The position numbers were made by a program, and so were the translations under genes. The notes beneath the pieces are model-generated. The model had not been told where the DNA came from and ran no database searches. It saw only the letters and a program-made list of their open reading frames with translations. Below, in pieces: positions 1 to 9,839 of a stretch of 64,000 nucleotides of DNA. This DNA is from Thiohalomonas sp041685045 (GTDB taxonomy: Bacteria; Pseudomonadota; Gammaproteobacteria; Thiohalomonadales; Thiohalomonadaceae): assembly GCA_041685045.1 (NCBI GenBank), contig JAWLGP010000008.1, forward strand, positions 121,285 to 185,284. The letters are read 5' to 3'. The first letter of the stretch is position 1. Every line of letters starts with the position of its first letter.

Positions 1-232
1 AGGTAGGTGGGCGCGGTCGGCAGCACGGTGACGTCCGGCGCGTAGGCCTCCACGCGTCGGCACAGTTCGCCCAGTGAGAGGTCGGCGGCGTGGGCGTCGA
101 TGATCTGTGCCTCGTGACCGGCGGCTTTCAACATTGCCTTGGCATAGCCGAACTCCAGCGGCAGATGCCGTTCATGGCAGCCGAAGTAGATGCTGCCCTC
201 GAACCGCCAGCGGGGGTTGACCAGGGCGAATT

Positions 233-236
<4 letters not shown>
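1..236 (-). CDS. B12-binding radical SAM protein, N-terminal part (runs off the window)
   Basis: Only the first 78 codons are present; the gene continues past position 1. It opens with GTG at 236 as MKFALVNPRWRFEGSIYFG and continues through a Rossmann-like stretch (FGYAKAMLKAAGHEAQIID, then APDVTVLPTAPTY). That is the start of the cobalamin-binding domain found ahead of radical SAM domains. From memory, this N-terminus matches the family linked to a conserved polysaccharide gene set in rhizobia and relatives (TIGR04295, 'rhizo-twelve'); the radical SAM CxxxCxxC motif lies outside the window. The GTG overlaps the stop of the upstream epimerase (GTGA), so the two are translationally coupled in a three-gene minus-strand operon. 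Confidence 0.75.
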
Positions 237-1314
<1,078 letters not shown>

Positions 1315-1318
<4 letters not shown>

Positions 1319-2430
1319 AGGGCCAGACCCCGCGCGTGCAGCTCGTGACTGGCCTCGGCGCAACGGTCCTCTGCGCGCTGGTCCGCCAGCCAGCCGCTCA
1401 GGGCGCGTATGCCGTTATCGAGCTCCACCCTGGGCTGAAATCCGAGCCGGTCCCGGGCCAGGCCGATGTCGGCGAAACAGTTGCGAATGTCGCCGGTGCG
1501 ATATTTGCCGGTGATCTCCGGGGCGATGTCGCGCCCCAGCGCGCTGGCCATCCGTTCGGCGACTTCGCGGATGTTCACGTGTTTGCCGCTGCCGATGTTG
1601 AAGGCATGGCCCACCGCCTCCGGCCGTTCCAGCGCCAACCGGCACGCCTCGGCGACGTCGTGCACGCTGATGAAGTCGCGCCGTTGTCGGCCGTCCTCGA
1701 AGATGAGCGGCGGATTGTCATTGAGCAGCCGTGCGGCAAAGATGGCCAGCACGCCGGTGTAGGGGTTGGACAGTGCCTGGCGTTCGCCGTAGACATTGAA
1801 GAAGCGAAGGGCGACCGTGGGAATGCCGTAGGCGCGTCCGAGCATCAGGCACATCTGCTCCTGATCCAGCTTGCTCATGGCGTACACCGAGGCGATGGAA
1901 GGCGATTTGTCCTCGGTAGTGGGCACCGGTTCCAGCGGTTCGTCGCCGTCGGGCCCATAGACCTCCCAGTCGCCGCGGCGCAACTGGTCGTCGCTGCGGC
2001 TCGCCTCGACGATCCGACCGTCCCCGGTGCGGTAGCGTCCCTCGCCGTAGATACTCATGCTGGAGGCGACCACCAGTCGCTCGACTGGATGCTTCATCAA
2101 CGCCTCCATCAGCACGCCGGTGCCGGTGACGTTGGTATCCAGATAATCGGCGACCTGGTACATCGACTGGCCGACCCCCACCTTCGCCGCGAAATGAAAC
2201 ACGCCGTCCACGCCGCCCAGCGCCCGCGCCACGGCGTCCCGGTCGCACACGTCTCCGACCTGGAGCTCGACCTCCGGGGCGAGATAGTCCGGCCGTTTCT
2301 GTTCGGGGCCGTGCACCTGGGGCGAGAGGTTGTCGAGCACCCGCACCCGATATCCCTTTACCAGCAACCTGTCCGCCACGTGCGAACCGATGAAACCGGC
2401 GCCGCCGGTAATAAGAACGTGCTTCGCCAT
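1315..2430 (-). CDS. NAD-dependent epimerase/dehydratase, UDP-glucose 4-epimerase-like
   Basis: 371-residue extended SDR starting MAKHVLITGG. It has GGAGFIG at residues 9-15, the NAD adenine-site segment GDVCDRD, and the catalytic Y183/K187 (SVYAMSK). FNVYGERQ and the C-terminal RRDFISVHDVAEA stretch are typical of the UDP-sugar 4-epimerase family. GAGGATGG lies just upstream of the ATG at 2430, a reasonable ribosome site; an ORF extension to 2505 has no such site. It is the first gene of the minus-strand operon with the second epimerase and the B12 radical SAM gene. Probable role: nucleotide-sugar epimerisation for glycan synthesis; substrate unknown. Confidence 0.85.
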
Positions 2431-3223
2431 GGTCAACCATCCTCTGGTCCGTTCCGGTCCACTTCCGTGGGCCGGAGCTCTGTGACCGACGGCTGGGCCG
2501 GTCACCCGATTCGACCCGTCCTTGGGTCGGCGATCAGGTACGTCGCCCTGGCGGGCGGTGCAGCATCGGTGACGTTTGGGGAGTGTTCGGCGCGGAAGCG
2601 GTAGGTCGAAACGCCCCGAACGGGCCGCCCCGGGGTGTGCCGGCCGCTGTGCTGCGCCCTTGGCCGCATGGGTTGCGATCGGCGAACAAGGCTTGGCGTC
2701 TGTTTGTCTTTGCCGGAGAGGCGCGCCTGCCGTGCGGCATCGGCATCCCTGTTTGTTGATTTAGAAGAACGTTCTTCCAACTGTAGCTATGCACACCTTC
2801 TTTGCAAGGCTGCCCGCCGGGCGTTGCGAGGCAGCAGGGTGCGGTTTTGCGGTCTGGCTATGGCATCTCGATCGACCCTGCATGAAACGGCACAGCGTGC
2901 TGGCAACGCACCGTTGCCAGGACTGCTGGACGACTGGTTGCCGGCCGTCTTGAGAGCCGGAGCCGCTGCTTTGGGTGGTAACGATCATGCTGCTCACCAA
3001 CCGGACTGAAGGGCGGATGGGGTTGGATGGGGCGGCACTTTCGAGGGCTCCCTTGCGAGAACTCCGGTCCCGATTCGTCATGGCCCCGCAGGAGGTCGTT
3101 TGTGTCGACGAAGGCCGCTGCCCGGAAGTTGGAGCTGAAAGCGGTTGGCTCAGGGCTGAATAGATGGAGCGTATTCCGCTGCCGTTCACCCGTCGGCGTT
3201 GCGGCCAAACACGCTGGCGCCGA
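2431..3223. other. gene-free stretch upstream of the epimerase operon
   Basis: About 790 bases with only short, mutually contradictory open frames and no recognisable protein. It must carry the promoter of the epimerase operon near its left end. The one conspicuous element is a 14-bp perfect palindrome at 2764-2777 (listed separately). No repeat of the families seen elsewhere in the window was found here. Confidence 0.5.
2764..2777. promoter_or_regulatory. 14-bp perfect palindrome
   Basis: GAAGAACGTTCTTC is a perfect dyad, a plausible operator for a dimeric regulator, but it is about 330 bp from the nearest start codon and no partner site was seen. The function is a guess. Confidence 0.25.
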
Positions 3224-4225
3224 TCACGACATTCTTCGTCGCAGAAGGCCGATTCCAAGGGCCGTGGCTGCCAGTGCCAAGCCGGCCACGACGCCGGGAT
3301 GCGTCGTCGCCCATAGCGCGAGACTGCGCCCTTTCTCCCGACTGGTGAACCTTCCGTGGATGCCGTAGTCACCGGGCAGCGGCTCGAACAGGTTGTTGGG
3401 GCGTTCCGGGTCGACGGCCTCGTCCGTCATCTGGCCGTCATAGCCCTTGCTGGCCAGGTACCGGTCGAGGTAGCCCGGGGCCAGCTTGTTCCCGAGGATG
3501 CTCTTATAGGCCGGACCGCCCACCCAGACCTCGCGTCGGCGCTGATCGGCGGCCCGCACGATCCCGCGTGCCGCCACTTCCGGCTCGAAGATCGGCGGCA
3601 GCGGCTGCGGCTGGCGATTCAGGTGGGTGCGCGACCATTCGAACTGTGGCGTGTTGAAGGCCGAGAGCTGGACCATGGTCAGATGAATGTCGAGCCCGTC
3701 GTGGATCAGTTCGCTACGCAGCGAATCGGTAAAACCGCGGATGGCGAATTTGGCCCCGCAATAGGCCGACTGCAACGGAATCGCGCGATAGGCGAGGGCG
3801 GAGCCGACCTGAACGATGGTACCGCGGTTGCGTTCGCGCATGCGCTTGAGCGCCGCCATGGTGCCGTAGACGTAGCCGAGGTAGGTTACCTCGGTGGCGC
3901 GTTTGAACTCCGCCGGGGTAATGTCGGCGAAGGGCGAGAAGATGGTGACCATGGCACAGTTGACCCAGATGTCGATGGGTCCCCACTCGTGCTCGATCCG
4001 CTCGGCGGCGGCCTCCACCTGGTTGGGGTCGGCGACGTCGGTCGGCACCACCAGTGCTGCGCCGCCGGCCCGCTCCACCTCCCGGCGGGCGCCCTCGAGC
4101 CCGTCCCTCCCGCGGGCCAGCAATGCGACCCGGGTGCCCCGGCGGGCAAACTCGACCGCGGTGGCCCGTCCGATGCCGGCGGAGGCGCCGGTGACGACGA
4201 TCACTTCCGTGTGCGGCTCGTCCAT
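3224..4225 (-). CDS. SDR family oxidoreductase with C-terminal membrane anchor
   Basis: 333-residue classical short-chain dehydrogenase. Cofactor motif TGASAGIG is at residues 12-19, the NNAG position reads VNCA (N89), and the catalytic residues are S142, Y155 and K159 (SAYCGAK). After the roughly 250-residue SDR core comes an extra tail ending in a hydrophobic helix (GVVAGLALAATALGIGLL) and RRRMS, so the enzyme is probably tethered to the inner membrane. The ATG at 4225 is preceded by AGGAG at good spacing. It is the last gene after the GH15 and membrane-protein genes, separated from them by an ACAGGATT repeat. SDR plus GH15 pairs are common; the substrate is unknown. Confidence 0.85.
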   Translation of the reverse strand: MDEPHTEVIVVTGASAGIGRATAVEFARRGTRVALLARGRDGLEGARREVERAGGAALVVPTDVADPNQVEAAAERIEHEWGPIDIWVNCAMVTIFSPFADITPAEFKRATEVTYLGYVYGTMAALKRMRERNRGTIVQVGSALAYRAIPLQSAYCGAKFAIRGFTDSLRSELIHDGLDIHLTMVQLSAFNTPQFEWSRTHLNRQPQPLPPIFEPEVAARGIVRAADQRRREVWVGGPAYKSILGNKLAPGYLDRYLASKGYDGQMTDEAVDPERPNNLFEPLPGDYGIHGRFTSREKGRSLALWATTHPGVVAGLALAATALGIGLLRRRMS

Positions 4226-4263
4226 GGCCGTTCTCCTGTTCCAGCTTGTGAGTATCAAATGGT

Positions 4264-4372
4264 ACAGGATTTACAGGATTTACAGGATTTCTCAGGATTA
4301 ACAGGATGTTTTCTTGGGCTAAACCATTCTGCTTTTATCCTGTGAATCCTGAAAAAATCCTGTAAATCCTGT
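4264..4372. repeat. ACAGGATT dyad repeat, copy 1
   Basis: Left arm (about 4264-4308) is a run of ACAGGATT/CAGGATTAACAGGAT units. The right arm (about 4335-4372) is the reverse complement, ATCCTGTGAATCCTG and so on. The two arms can form a long hairpin around a roughly 26-bp centre. The same element recurs at 32547, 35953 and 40459. It separates the SDR gene from the upstream membrane-protein gene and could act as a transcription terminator or mRNA-stabilising stem. Confidence 0.85.
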
Positions 4373-4405
4373 CCCATTTCCCGACTCGATGTCGCATTTG
4401 CACGC

Positions 4406-4903
4406 CTATCCAATCTGGTAGCCGAATCCCAGCAGCAGTCCATACAAAGTGTGGCCAGCGATCGTGGTCATGGGGGTCCGTCGGCCGTAATTGAGCCCGA
4501 GAAACCCAGGCGGCTCCAGCCGTCGCCGGCTGGTGGGGCCGTCGTACTCGGTTGCCATGCGCGGGTGGATGTAGGGCAGGATCGGCAGAAAGGCTGTGAG
4601 CAGAAACAGACCGTGGACGAATCCGGTGATGGTCCCGGCCCACCAGGTGGCCTCGCCGAGGGCGGCGAACAGCAGAAAATAGAGCAGGGCGAACAGCCAG
4701 CCGCCGATCAGGTAGAGCACGAAGCCGCTGACGCTCGCCTTGCTGCGGTCGTGGAAGAAGAAGGTTCCGAACAGAAAGGGGAGACTGAGCCGCGACAGCC
4801 CCATGCTCTGGCTGCCGTAGAGTACGCTGGTCAGCACCGCCGTGGCGGCCAGTCCCCAGATGAACACCTGGTCCCAGTTCATCAGTGCCTGTTGCCAGAG
4901 CAT
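4406..4903 (-). CDS. hypothetical membrane protein with about four TM segments
   Basis: 165 residues starting MLWQQALMNWDQVF. Hydrophobic stretches occur near residues 12-26 (IWGLAATAVLTSVLY), 32-42, 55-80 (YLIGGWLFALLYFLLFAAL) and 90-110, followed by a polar loop with HPRMATEYDG and a final small hydrophobic segment. The ATG at 4903 follows GAGGAC and starts one base after the GH15 stop; a GTG at 4927 would overlap GH15 without a better ribosome site. No family was recognised. The tight coupling to the GH15 gene suggests a shared role, perhaps in envelope carbohydrate handling, which is inference only. Confidence 0.7.
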   Translation of the reverse strand: MLWQQALMNWDQVFIWGLAATAVLTSVLYGSQSMGLSRLSLPFLFGTFFFHDRSKASVSGFVLYLIGGWLFALLYFLLFAALGEATWWAGTITGFVHGLFLLTAFLPILPYIHPRMATEYDGPTSRRRLEPPGFLGLNYGRRTPMTTIAGHTLYGLLLGFGYQIG

Positions 4904-4904
4904 C

Positions 4905-6770
4905 TCAGTCCTCGAAGCGGGGTTCACCCTTGGCGCGGCCGAGCGAGAGGGCCGCGGTGATCAGGCCGATATGGGTGAAGGCCTGGGGGAAGTTGCCGAG
5001 GGCAGCTCCGGTCTCGGTGTCATACTCCTCCGAGAAGAGCCACACGTCGTTGGCATAGCCTGTCAGGCGCTCGAACCGCTCCTGCGCCTCGGCAAGCCGG
5101 CCGGCGCGAGCGAGATAGTCCACCGCCCAGAAACCGCAGACGGCAAACACCCCTTCTCCTGGCGGCCGATCGTCGGCAAGGCCATCGTAGCGACGCAGCT
5201 GGGCGCCGCGGCCGAGTACGCGATCGATTCGGGCGAAGGTGTCGCGGATGCGCGCGTCATTGGGGTCACGATAACCGTAGCGCGCCATGAGCAGCAGGGC
5301 GGCGTCCATCTGCTCCGAGTCGAAGGCGCCGGTATAGCTGCGCAGGCCGGTGTTGTAGCCGTGCTGTTCCACCGCCTCCTCGATGGCGCGCATCACCGTC
5401 TGAAAGTGCGCCTTGGGAACTTTCAGGTGCCCCTGTTCCGCGAGCCGAATCAGTCGGTCGAGGGCCACCCAGCACATCACCTTGGAATGGGTGTGATCGA
5501 GCGGCTCGCCCCGCGGCTCCCAGAGCCCCTTGTCTGGTCGTCTCCATAACCGGCACACCACGTAGCCGATGCCGCGCAGAACGTTGCGCTCATAGCGGTC
5601 CAGGCGCCCGCCACGGTGGATGTAGTCGTAGGCGGCCAGCACAACTTCGCCGTAGACGTCGAGTTGCAGCTGATTCCAGGCTCCGTTGCCGATCCGAACC
5701 GGGCGAGAGCCGAGATAGCCCTCCAGGTGTTCGAGGTTTCGTTCCGGGATGACCGCCTCGCCGTAGACGTCGTAAAGCACGTCCAGTTCGGGCGCGGTCA
5801 GCCGCGTGGCGTGCAGTAGCCAGCCAAGGAATGCCTGGCCCTCGTGGTAGTAGTTGAGATCGATAAAGGCGCGCAGCGTCATGGAGGCATCGCGCAGCCA
5901 GCAGTAGCGGTAGTCCCAATTGCGAGTGCCGCCGACCTTCTCCGGCAGCGAGGTGGTGGGGGCGGCGACGATGGCACCGGAGAGGGTGAAGGTCACCAGT
6001 TTCAGAGTGATGGCGGAGCGCCGCACCGCATCCGCATGGAATCCGTGGTAACTGCATTGCCGAGTCCATGCTTGCCACCAGCCGATGGTGCTGTCCAGGC
6101 GCCGTGCGGCGTCCGGCCCCAGTGGGGGAATCACGCCGATGTCGCTTTCGGCATAGCTCAGGGAGCAGTAGCGGGTCTCGCCTTCGCTGAACCGGTATTG
6201 GCCCGTGAGCCGGTCACCGAAGTCGTTTGGCTGCAAAGGCAAATCGGTGTGCAGGTGCAACAGCTTCGCGCCATACGCGCAGGACCAGCCAAGCCTGCCG
6301 TGATGGCGGATTTTCGGGGTCACGGTGGCGTACTCGGGGCGTGGCTGGTAATCGACCTCGAGCTCCACGTGGCCACGGCTGCAATGGATCCGGCGGAGCA
6401 GTTCGCGCAGCGGTTGCAGCCGCTCTTCCGAAGAGGCGCCGAAGATCGGCATGGCGTCGGTCAACTCGACAACGCCGGACTCCGTCTCGAAGCGCGTCAC
6501 CAGCACCGCCGTATCGGGGAGATATTCCCGACTCACCGTATACTGGCCCCGCGGACGGATGGCGAAGCGGCCGCCGCGGCGGCGGTCGAGCAGGGCGGCA
6601 AAGACGCTGGGGCCGGAGAAGTGGGGGAAACAGCACCACTCCACGGCGCCGTCCCGCGAGACCAGCGCCGCGGTGCGGCAGTCGCCGATCAGGGCGTAGT
6701 CGTCGATGGCGGGATAGGCATCGGCCTGCATCGCCGCCGCGTCGGCGGTCAGCGGCGTGGTGCTGTTCAT
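4905..6770 (-). CDS. glycoside hydrolase family 15 protein (glucoamylase/trehalase-like)
   Basis: 621 residues, the usual length for bacterial GH15. The N-terminal beta domain starts DYALIGDCRTAALVSRDGAV. The catalytic (alpha/alpha)6 barrel carries the family signature RNWDYRYCWLRDA. The general-acid Glu is in GLWEPRG and the second catalytic region is near WLFSEEYD. No signal peptide is visible, so it should be cytoplasmic. GGAG precedes the ATG at 6770. Members hydrolyse alpha-glucosides such as maltodextrins, glucans or trehalose; the neighbourhood does not decide between them. It is co-transcribed with the downstream membrane protein, and its stop is one base before that start. Confidence 0.9.
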   Translation of the reverse strand: MNSTTPLTADAAAMQADAYPAIDDYALIGDCRTAALVSRDGAVEWCCFPHFSGPSVFAALLDRRRGGRFAIRPRGQYTVSREYLPDTAVLVTRFETESGVVELTDAMPIFGASSEERLQPLRELLRRIHCSRGHVELEVDYQPRPEYATVTPKIRHHGRLGWSCAYGAKLLHLHTDLPLQPNDFGDRLTGQYRFSEGETRYCSLSYAESDIGVIPPLGPDAARRLDSTIGWWQAWTRQCSYHGFHADAVRRSAITLKLVTFTLSGAIVAAPTTSLPEKVGGTRNWDYRYCWLRDASMTLRAFIDLNYYHEGQAFLGWLLHATRLTAPELDVLYDVYGEAVIPERNLEHLEGYLGSRPVRIGNGAWNQLQLDVYGEVVLAAYDYIHRGGRLDRYERNVLRGIGYVVCRLWRRPDKGLWEPRGEPLDHTHSKVMCWVALDRLIRLAEQGHLKVPKAHFQTVMRAIEEAVEQHGYNTGLRSYTGAFDSEQMDAALLLMARYGYRDPNDARIRDTFARIDRVLGRGAQLRRYDGLADDRPPGEGVFAVCGFWAVDYLARAGRLAEAQERFERLTGYANDVWLFSEEYDTETGAALGNFPQAFTHIGLITAALSLGRAKGEPRFED

Positions 6771-6883
6771 CGCTCCGTCGTCCCTTACGGCTGTTCCCGC
6801 AAGGATAGAGCACGCCGACGATCCGACTCATTGTGGGGGGGACGGCGCTCCCACGAAAACAGCAGACAAGCCGACGCCTGGCA

Positions 6884-7219
6884 CTAATCCCCCGCTCGCC
6901 GTTCGAAGCCCTCCGGGACTGCCGCCACCGAGCGCACCTTCAGATGCAGCGCCGCCTTGGCCAGCAGGTGGGCACTGACCGGCGCGGTGATAAACAGAAA
7001 CAGCCCCACCAGGATCTCGTGCAGACTGAGTTGATCGGTGCGCCCGGTGAAATAGAGCAGGGAGGCCGCGAGCATGCCGCCCACACCCAATGTGGTGGCC
7101 TTGGTCGGGCCATGCAGGCGGGTGAAGAAGTCCGGCAGCCTGGCCAGACCGACGGAGCCGATCAGCGCGAAACTGGCACCGACCAGGAGAAAGAATGCAA
7201 CCAGCAGTTCCAACCACAT
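6884..7219 (-). CDS. mnhG: Na+/H+ antiporter subunit G
   Basis: 111 residues, three hydrophobic segments. The family hallmark is visible: GLARLPDFFTRLHGPTKATT followed by GVGGMLAASLLYF. Subunit G is an obligate small membrane component of the Mrp (CPA3) multisubunit cation/proton antiporter, which exports Na+ (or K+) using the proton gradient and keeps cytoplasmic pH down in alkaline or saline conditions. It is the last gene of the operon, about 10 bp after mnhF. A divergent role is unlikely given the complete operon. Confidence 0.93.
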   Translation of the reverse strand: MWLELLVAFFLLVGASFALIGSVGLARLPDFFTRLHGPTKATTLGVGGMLAASLLYFTGRTDQLSLHEILVGLFLFITAPVSAHLLAKAALHLKVRSVAAVPEGFERRAGD

Positions 7220-7229
7220 GGCCGAGACC

Positions 7230-7502
7230 CTATTCGATGATGTCGCCGCGCAGCAGGTACTTGCAGAGCGAGGCGGTGCCGATGAAGCCCATCATCGCCA
7301 GCACCAGCGCGGTCTCGAAATAGACGGTGCTGTCGAAGTGGATGCCGAGCAATACCAGCAGGGCGATGGTATTGATATAGAGAGTATCCAGCGCCAGGAT
7401 GCGGTCCGGCTGGTCGGGACCGCGGACGAGGCGCCAGACGTTGAGCAGGATGGCGAGGCTCATCATCGCCAGCGCGATATAGACGGCAATTTCCAGGATC
7501 AT
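7230..7502 (-). CDS. mnhF: Na+/H+ antiporter subunit F
   Basis: 90 residues with three membrane helices, starting MILEIAVYIALAMMSLAIL. The conserved RGPDQPDRILALDTLYIN motif of MnhF is present. It is a component of the Mrp complex, structurally related to NuoK-adjacent small subunits. The ATG at 7502 overlaps the stop of mnhE by the ATGA junction. Confidence 0.93.
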   Translation of the reverse strand: MILEIAVYIALAMMSLAILLNVWRLVRGPDQPDRILALDTLYINTIALLVLLGIHFDSTVYFETALVLAMMGFIGTASLCKYLLRGDIIE

Positions 7503-7987
7503 TCGAAAATCTCCTTCAACGGGTTCTCATAGCTCCGCTTGAGGCGGCGGCACAGCGCCTCCGGATCGGACACATCGAGAGCGTGGATGAGCAGGGTCTT
7601 GCGGTCGCGGCTCAGGTCGGCGGAGACGGTGCCGGGTGTCAGCGAGATGGTACTGGCCAGCATTGTGACGGCGAATTCGTCGTGCAGTTCGAGCGGAAAT
7701 TCGATGAACGCCGGTCGCAGGTGCCGTTTCGGACCGAGCACCAGCCGGGCCACCTGGATGTTGGCGACGAGGATGTCGCCTGCCAGACGCAGCAGATACC
7801 GCAGCAGGAGTCCCGGCCGTTTCAGCGATGGCCGCTCCGGCCAGAAGGCGCTGGTGAAGTGGGGGATGAGCACACCCAGCAGCGCGCCGAACAGTACCTG
7901 GCCCACCGAGAAACGGTTCATCAGCAGCAGCCACACCAGCAGCAGGGTGAGGCTTAGCAGCGGGTGCGGAAGCCAGCGCGATCTCAT
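7499..7987 (-). CDS. mnhE: Na+/H+ antiporter subunit E
   Basis: 162 residues. Two hydrophobic helices occupy the first 45 residues (LLSLTLLLVWLLLMNRFSVGQVLFGALLGVLIP). A soluble domain with the family motif MLASTISLTPGTVS and DRKTLLIHALDV follows. The start at 7987 overlaps the mnhD stop (ATGA), which rules out the longer open frame to 8203. It is a required Mrp subunit lying between D and F as in the canonical operon. Confidence 0.92.
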   Translation of the reverse strand: MRSRWLPHPLLSLTLLLVWLLLMNRFSVGQVLFGALLGVLIPHFTSAFWPERPSLKRPGLLLRYLLRLAGDILVANIQVARLVLGPKRHLRPAFIEFPLELHDEFAVTMLASTISLTPGTVSADLSRDRKTLLIHALDVSDPEALCRRLKRSYENPLKEIFE

Positions 7988-9507
7988 GGCGCCTCCTGCG
8001 GTACGCGCGGTGAGACCGGGGCGGTTTCGAGCACGGTCCGGACATACGCCGTACCGTCCAGCAGTTCGCGGGCGGTCTCGGTGGCAAAGCCGGTCAGCGG
8101 GCCGCCGAAGATCACCAGCAGGGGACTCAGGCCAAGCAGAAAGGCGGCCGGCGCTATCCTTGACCACGAAGGTCCGGGGCCGGTGGCGTCCTGTCCCTGC
8201 CAAAAAAGCAGAATACCGACACGGCTAAGGCCGAACAGCAACAGCAGGCTGGAGCCCAGGATGACGCCCCATATCGCGCCCATCCAGGACGATGGCTCCG
8301 CAGCGGTCAGGATCAATAATTTGCCCACCAGACCGCTGAGTGGCGGCATACCGATGATCGCCACCATCCCCAACAGGAACAGTGTGCCCAGCACCGCAGC
8401 ACCGGCTGGCCGTGTCCCCTCCCGCAGGCGGGCACCCTCGCTGCGGCCGTCGGCGATCAGGTCCGCCAACAGGAACAGGCCGCCGGTGACCAGGGTGGTG
8501 TGGACCAGATAGTAGAGCGCGCCTGCCACGCCCTCGACGGTGCCGAGGCCGATCCCCACCAGCAGGGTGCCGACCGAGACGATCACGAGGTAACCGACGC
8601 TCTCCCGCAGGTGGTCGCTGGCCAGCGCCCCGAAGGTGCCGACGACAATGGTCAGGAGGGCGGCGGGGAGTAGCCAGGGCAGGGCGAGATTGGCCAGCGC
8701 TCCGGCGTCGCTGCCGAAGACCAGAGGAAACACCCGCACCACGGCATAGATTCCCACCTTGGTCATTACCGCAAACAGTGCCGCTACGGCGCCGCTGGCG
8801 GCGGCATAGGCGTGGGGCAGCCAGAAGTGCAGCGGCAACAGCGCCGCCTTTAGCCCGAATACGGTCAACAGCAGCAGGCCACCCGCGGCGGCCAAAGGCG
8901 CATCTTCGGGGGCAAGGTGGCCCACGGCCTGTGCCAGGTCGGCCAGGTTGAGGGTCCCGGTCGTCCCGTAGACCAGGCCGATGCCGATCAGAAAGAGGAA
9001 TGAACCGATCAGATTCAGCACCACATAGTGCAGCCCGGCGCGCGTCCTTGCCGGTCCCCCTCCGTGCAGCAGCAGCCCATAGGAGGCGATCAGCAGGATC
9101 TCGAAGAAGACGAACAGGTTGAACAGATCGCCGGTAAGAAAGGCGCCGTTCAGGCCCAGCAGCTGAAACTGGAATAGGGCATGAAAGTGGGCCGCCTCCC
9201 GATCGGCGCCGCGCAGCGCGTAGGTGACGGCGCCGACCGCCAGTATGGCGGTCAACAGCAGCATCAGGGCGGCCAGCCGGTCCAGCACCAGGATGATGCC
9301 GAACGGTGCCGGCCAGTCGCCGATCAGGTAGGCCGCGGTGGTGCCGTCCGCCGCCAGCAAGAACAGCCGCACGGCAATCGCGAGCAGCACCAGCGTGGAG
9401 CCCACACCCAGCGCCTGCCGCGTCGTCCGGGGGGCCCGTGCCGCCACCAGCAGCAGCGCACCGGCGAGCAGCGGGACCACAATCGGCAGGATCAGCCAAT
9501 GGTTCAC
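7984..9507 (-). CDS. mnhD: Na+/H+ antiporter subunit D
   Basis: 507 residues, a NuoN/NuoM-like proton-conducting subunit with about 14 membrane helices. Typical segments are NGAFLTGDLFNLFVFFEILLIASYGL and LKAALLPLHFWLPHAYAAASG (the PxHxWLPxAY loop) and TKVGIYAVVRVFPLVFG. GTG at 9507 overlaps the mnhC stop (GTGA). A longer reading frame to 9798 lies inside mnhC and is not used. With subunit A it forms the ion-translocating part of the antiporter. Confidence 0.93.
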   Translation of the reverse strand: MNHWLILPIVVPLLAGALLLVAARAPRTTRQALGVGSTLVLLAIAVRLFLLAADGTTAAYLIGDWPAPFGIILVLDRLAALMLLLTAILAVGAVTYALRGADREAAHFHALFQFQLLGLNGAFLTGDLFNLFVFFEILLIASYGLLLHGGGPARTRAGLHYVVLNLIGSFLFLIGIGLVYGTTGTLNLADLAQAVGHLAPEDAPLAAAGGLLLLTVFGLKAALLPLHFWLPHAYAAASGAVAALFAVMTKVGIYAVVRVFPLVFGSDAGALANLALPWLLPAALLTIVVGTFGALASDHLRESVGYLVIVSVGTLLVGIGLGTVEGVAGALYYLVHTTLVTGGLFLLADLIADGRSEGARLREGTRPAGAAVLGTLFLLGMVAIIGMPPLSGLVGKLLILTAAEPSSWMGAIWGVILGSSLLLLFGLSRVGILLFWQGQDATGPGPSWSRIAPAAFLLGLSPLLVIFGGPLTGFATETARELLDGTAYVRTVLETAPVSPRVPQEAP

Positions 9508-9839
9508 GGCGGCGGCTCCGGCGTTTCGGCATCGACGCGGTCGGAGCCGAGTTCGCCGCGGGCACGCAGGGCCAGCACGGCGACGAAGGCGGTCATGGCG
9601 AACCCGATCACGATAGCGGTCAAGACCAGCGCCTGGGGCAGCGGGTCGGTGTAGGTGTCCGAAAGACCGATCAGCGGCGGTTCGTCGGTGCGCAGGCGCC
9701 CGCTGGCGAACAGGAACAGATTGGTGGCATAGGAGAGCAGCACCAACCCGAGGATTACCGCAAAGGTACGGGCACGCAGCAACAGAAGGACGCTGCACGC
9801 CACCAGCAGACCGATAGCCGCGGCGACCAGGGCCTCCAT
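9504..9839 (-). CDS. mnhC: Na+/H+ antiporter subunit C
   Basis: 111 residues, a NuoK-like subunit with three helices. The motif LLSYATNLFLFASGRL and the second signature DPLPQALVLTAIVIGFAMTAF are characteristic of MnhC. The ATG at 9839 shares a base with the stop of the upstream mnhA-B gene (TGATG). It forms part of the membrane arm of the Mrp complex. Confidence 0.94.
   Translation of the reverse strand: MEALVAAAIGLLVACSVLLLLRARTFAVILGLVLLSYATNLFLFASGRLRTDEPPLIGLSDTYTDPLPQALVLTAIVIGFAMTAFVAVLALRARGELGSDRVDAETPEPPP

Noticed and set aside
2500..3220. Candidate small proteins in the gap before the epimerases
   Set aside because: Open frames overlap one another on both strands, lack ribosome sites and match no family.
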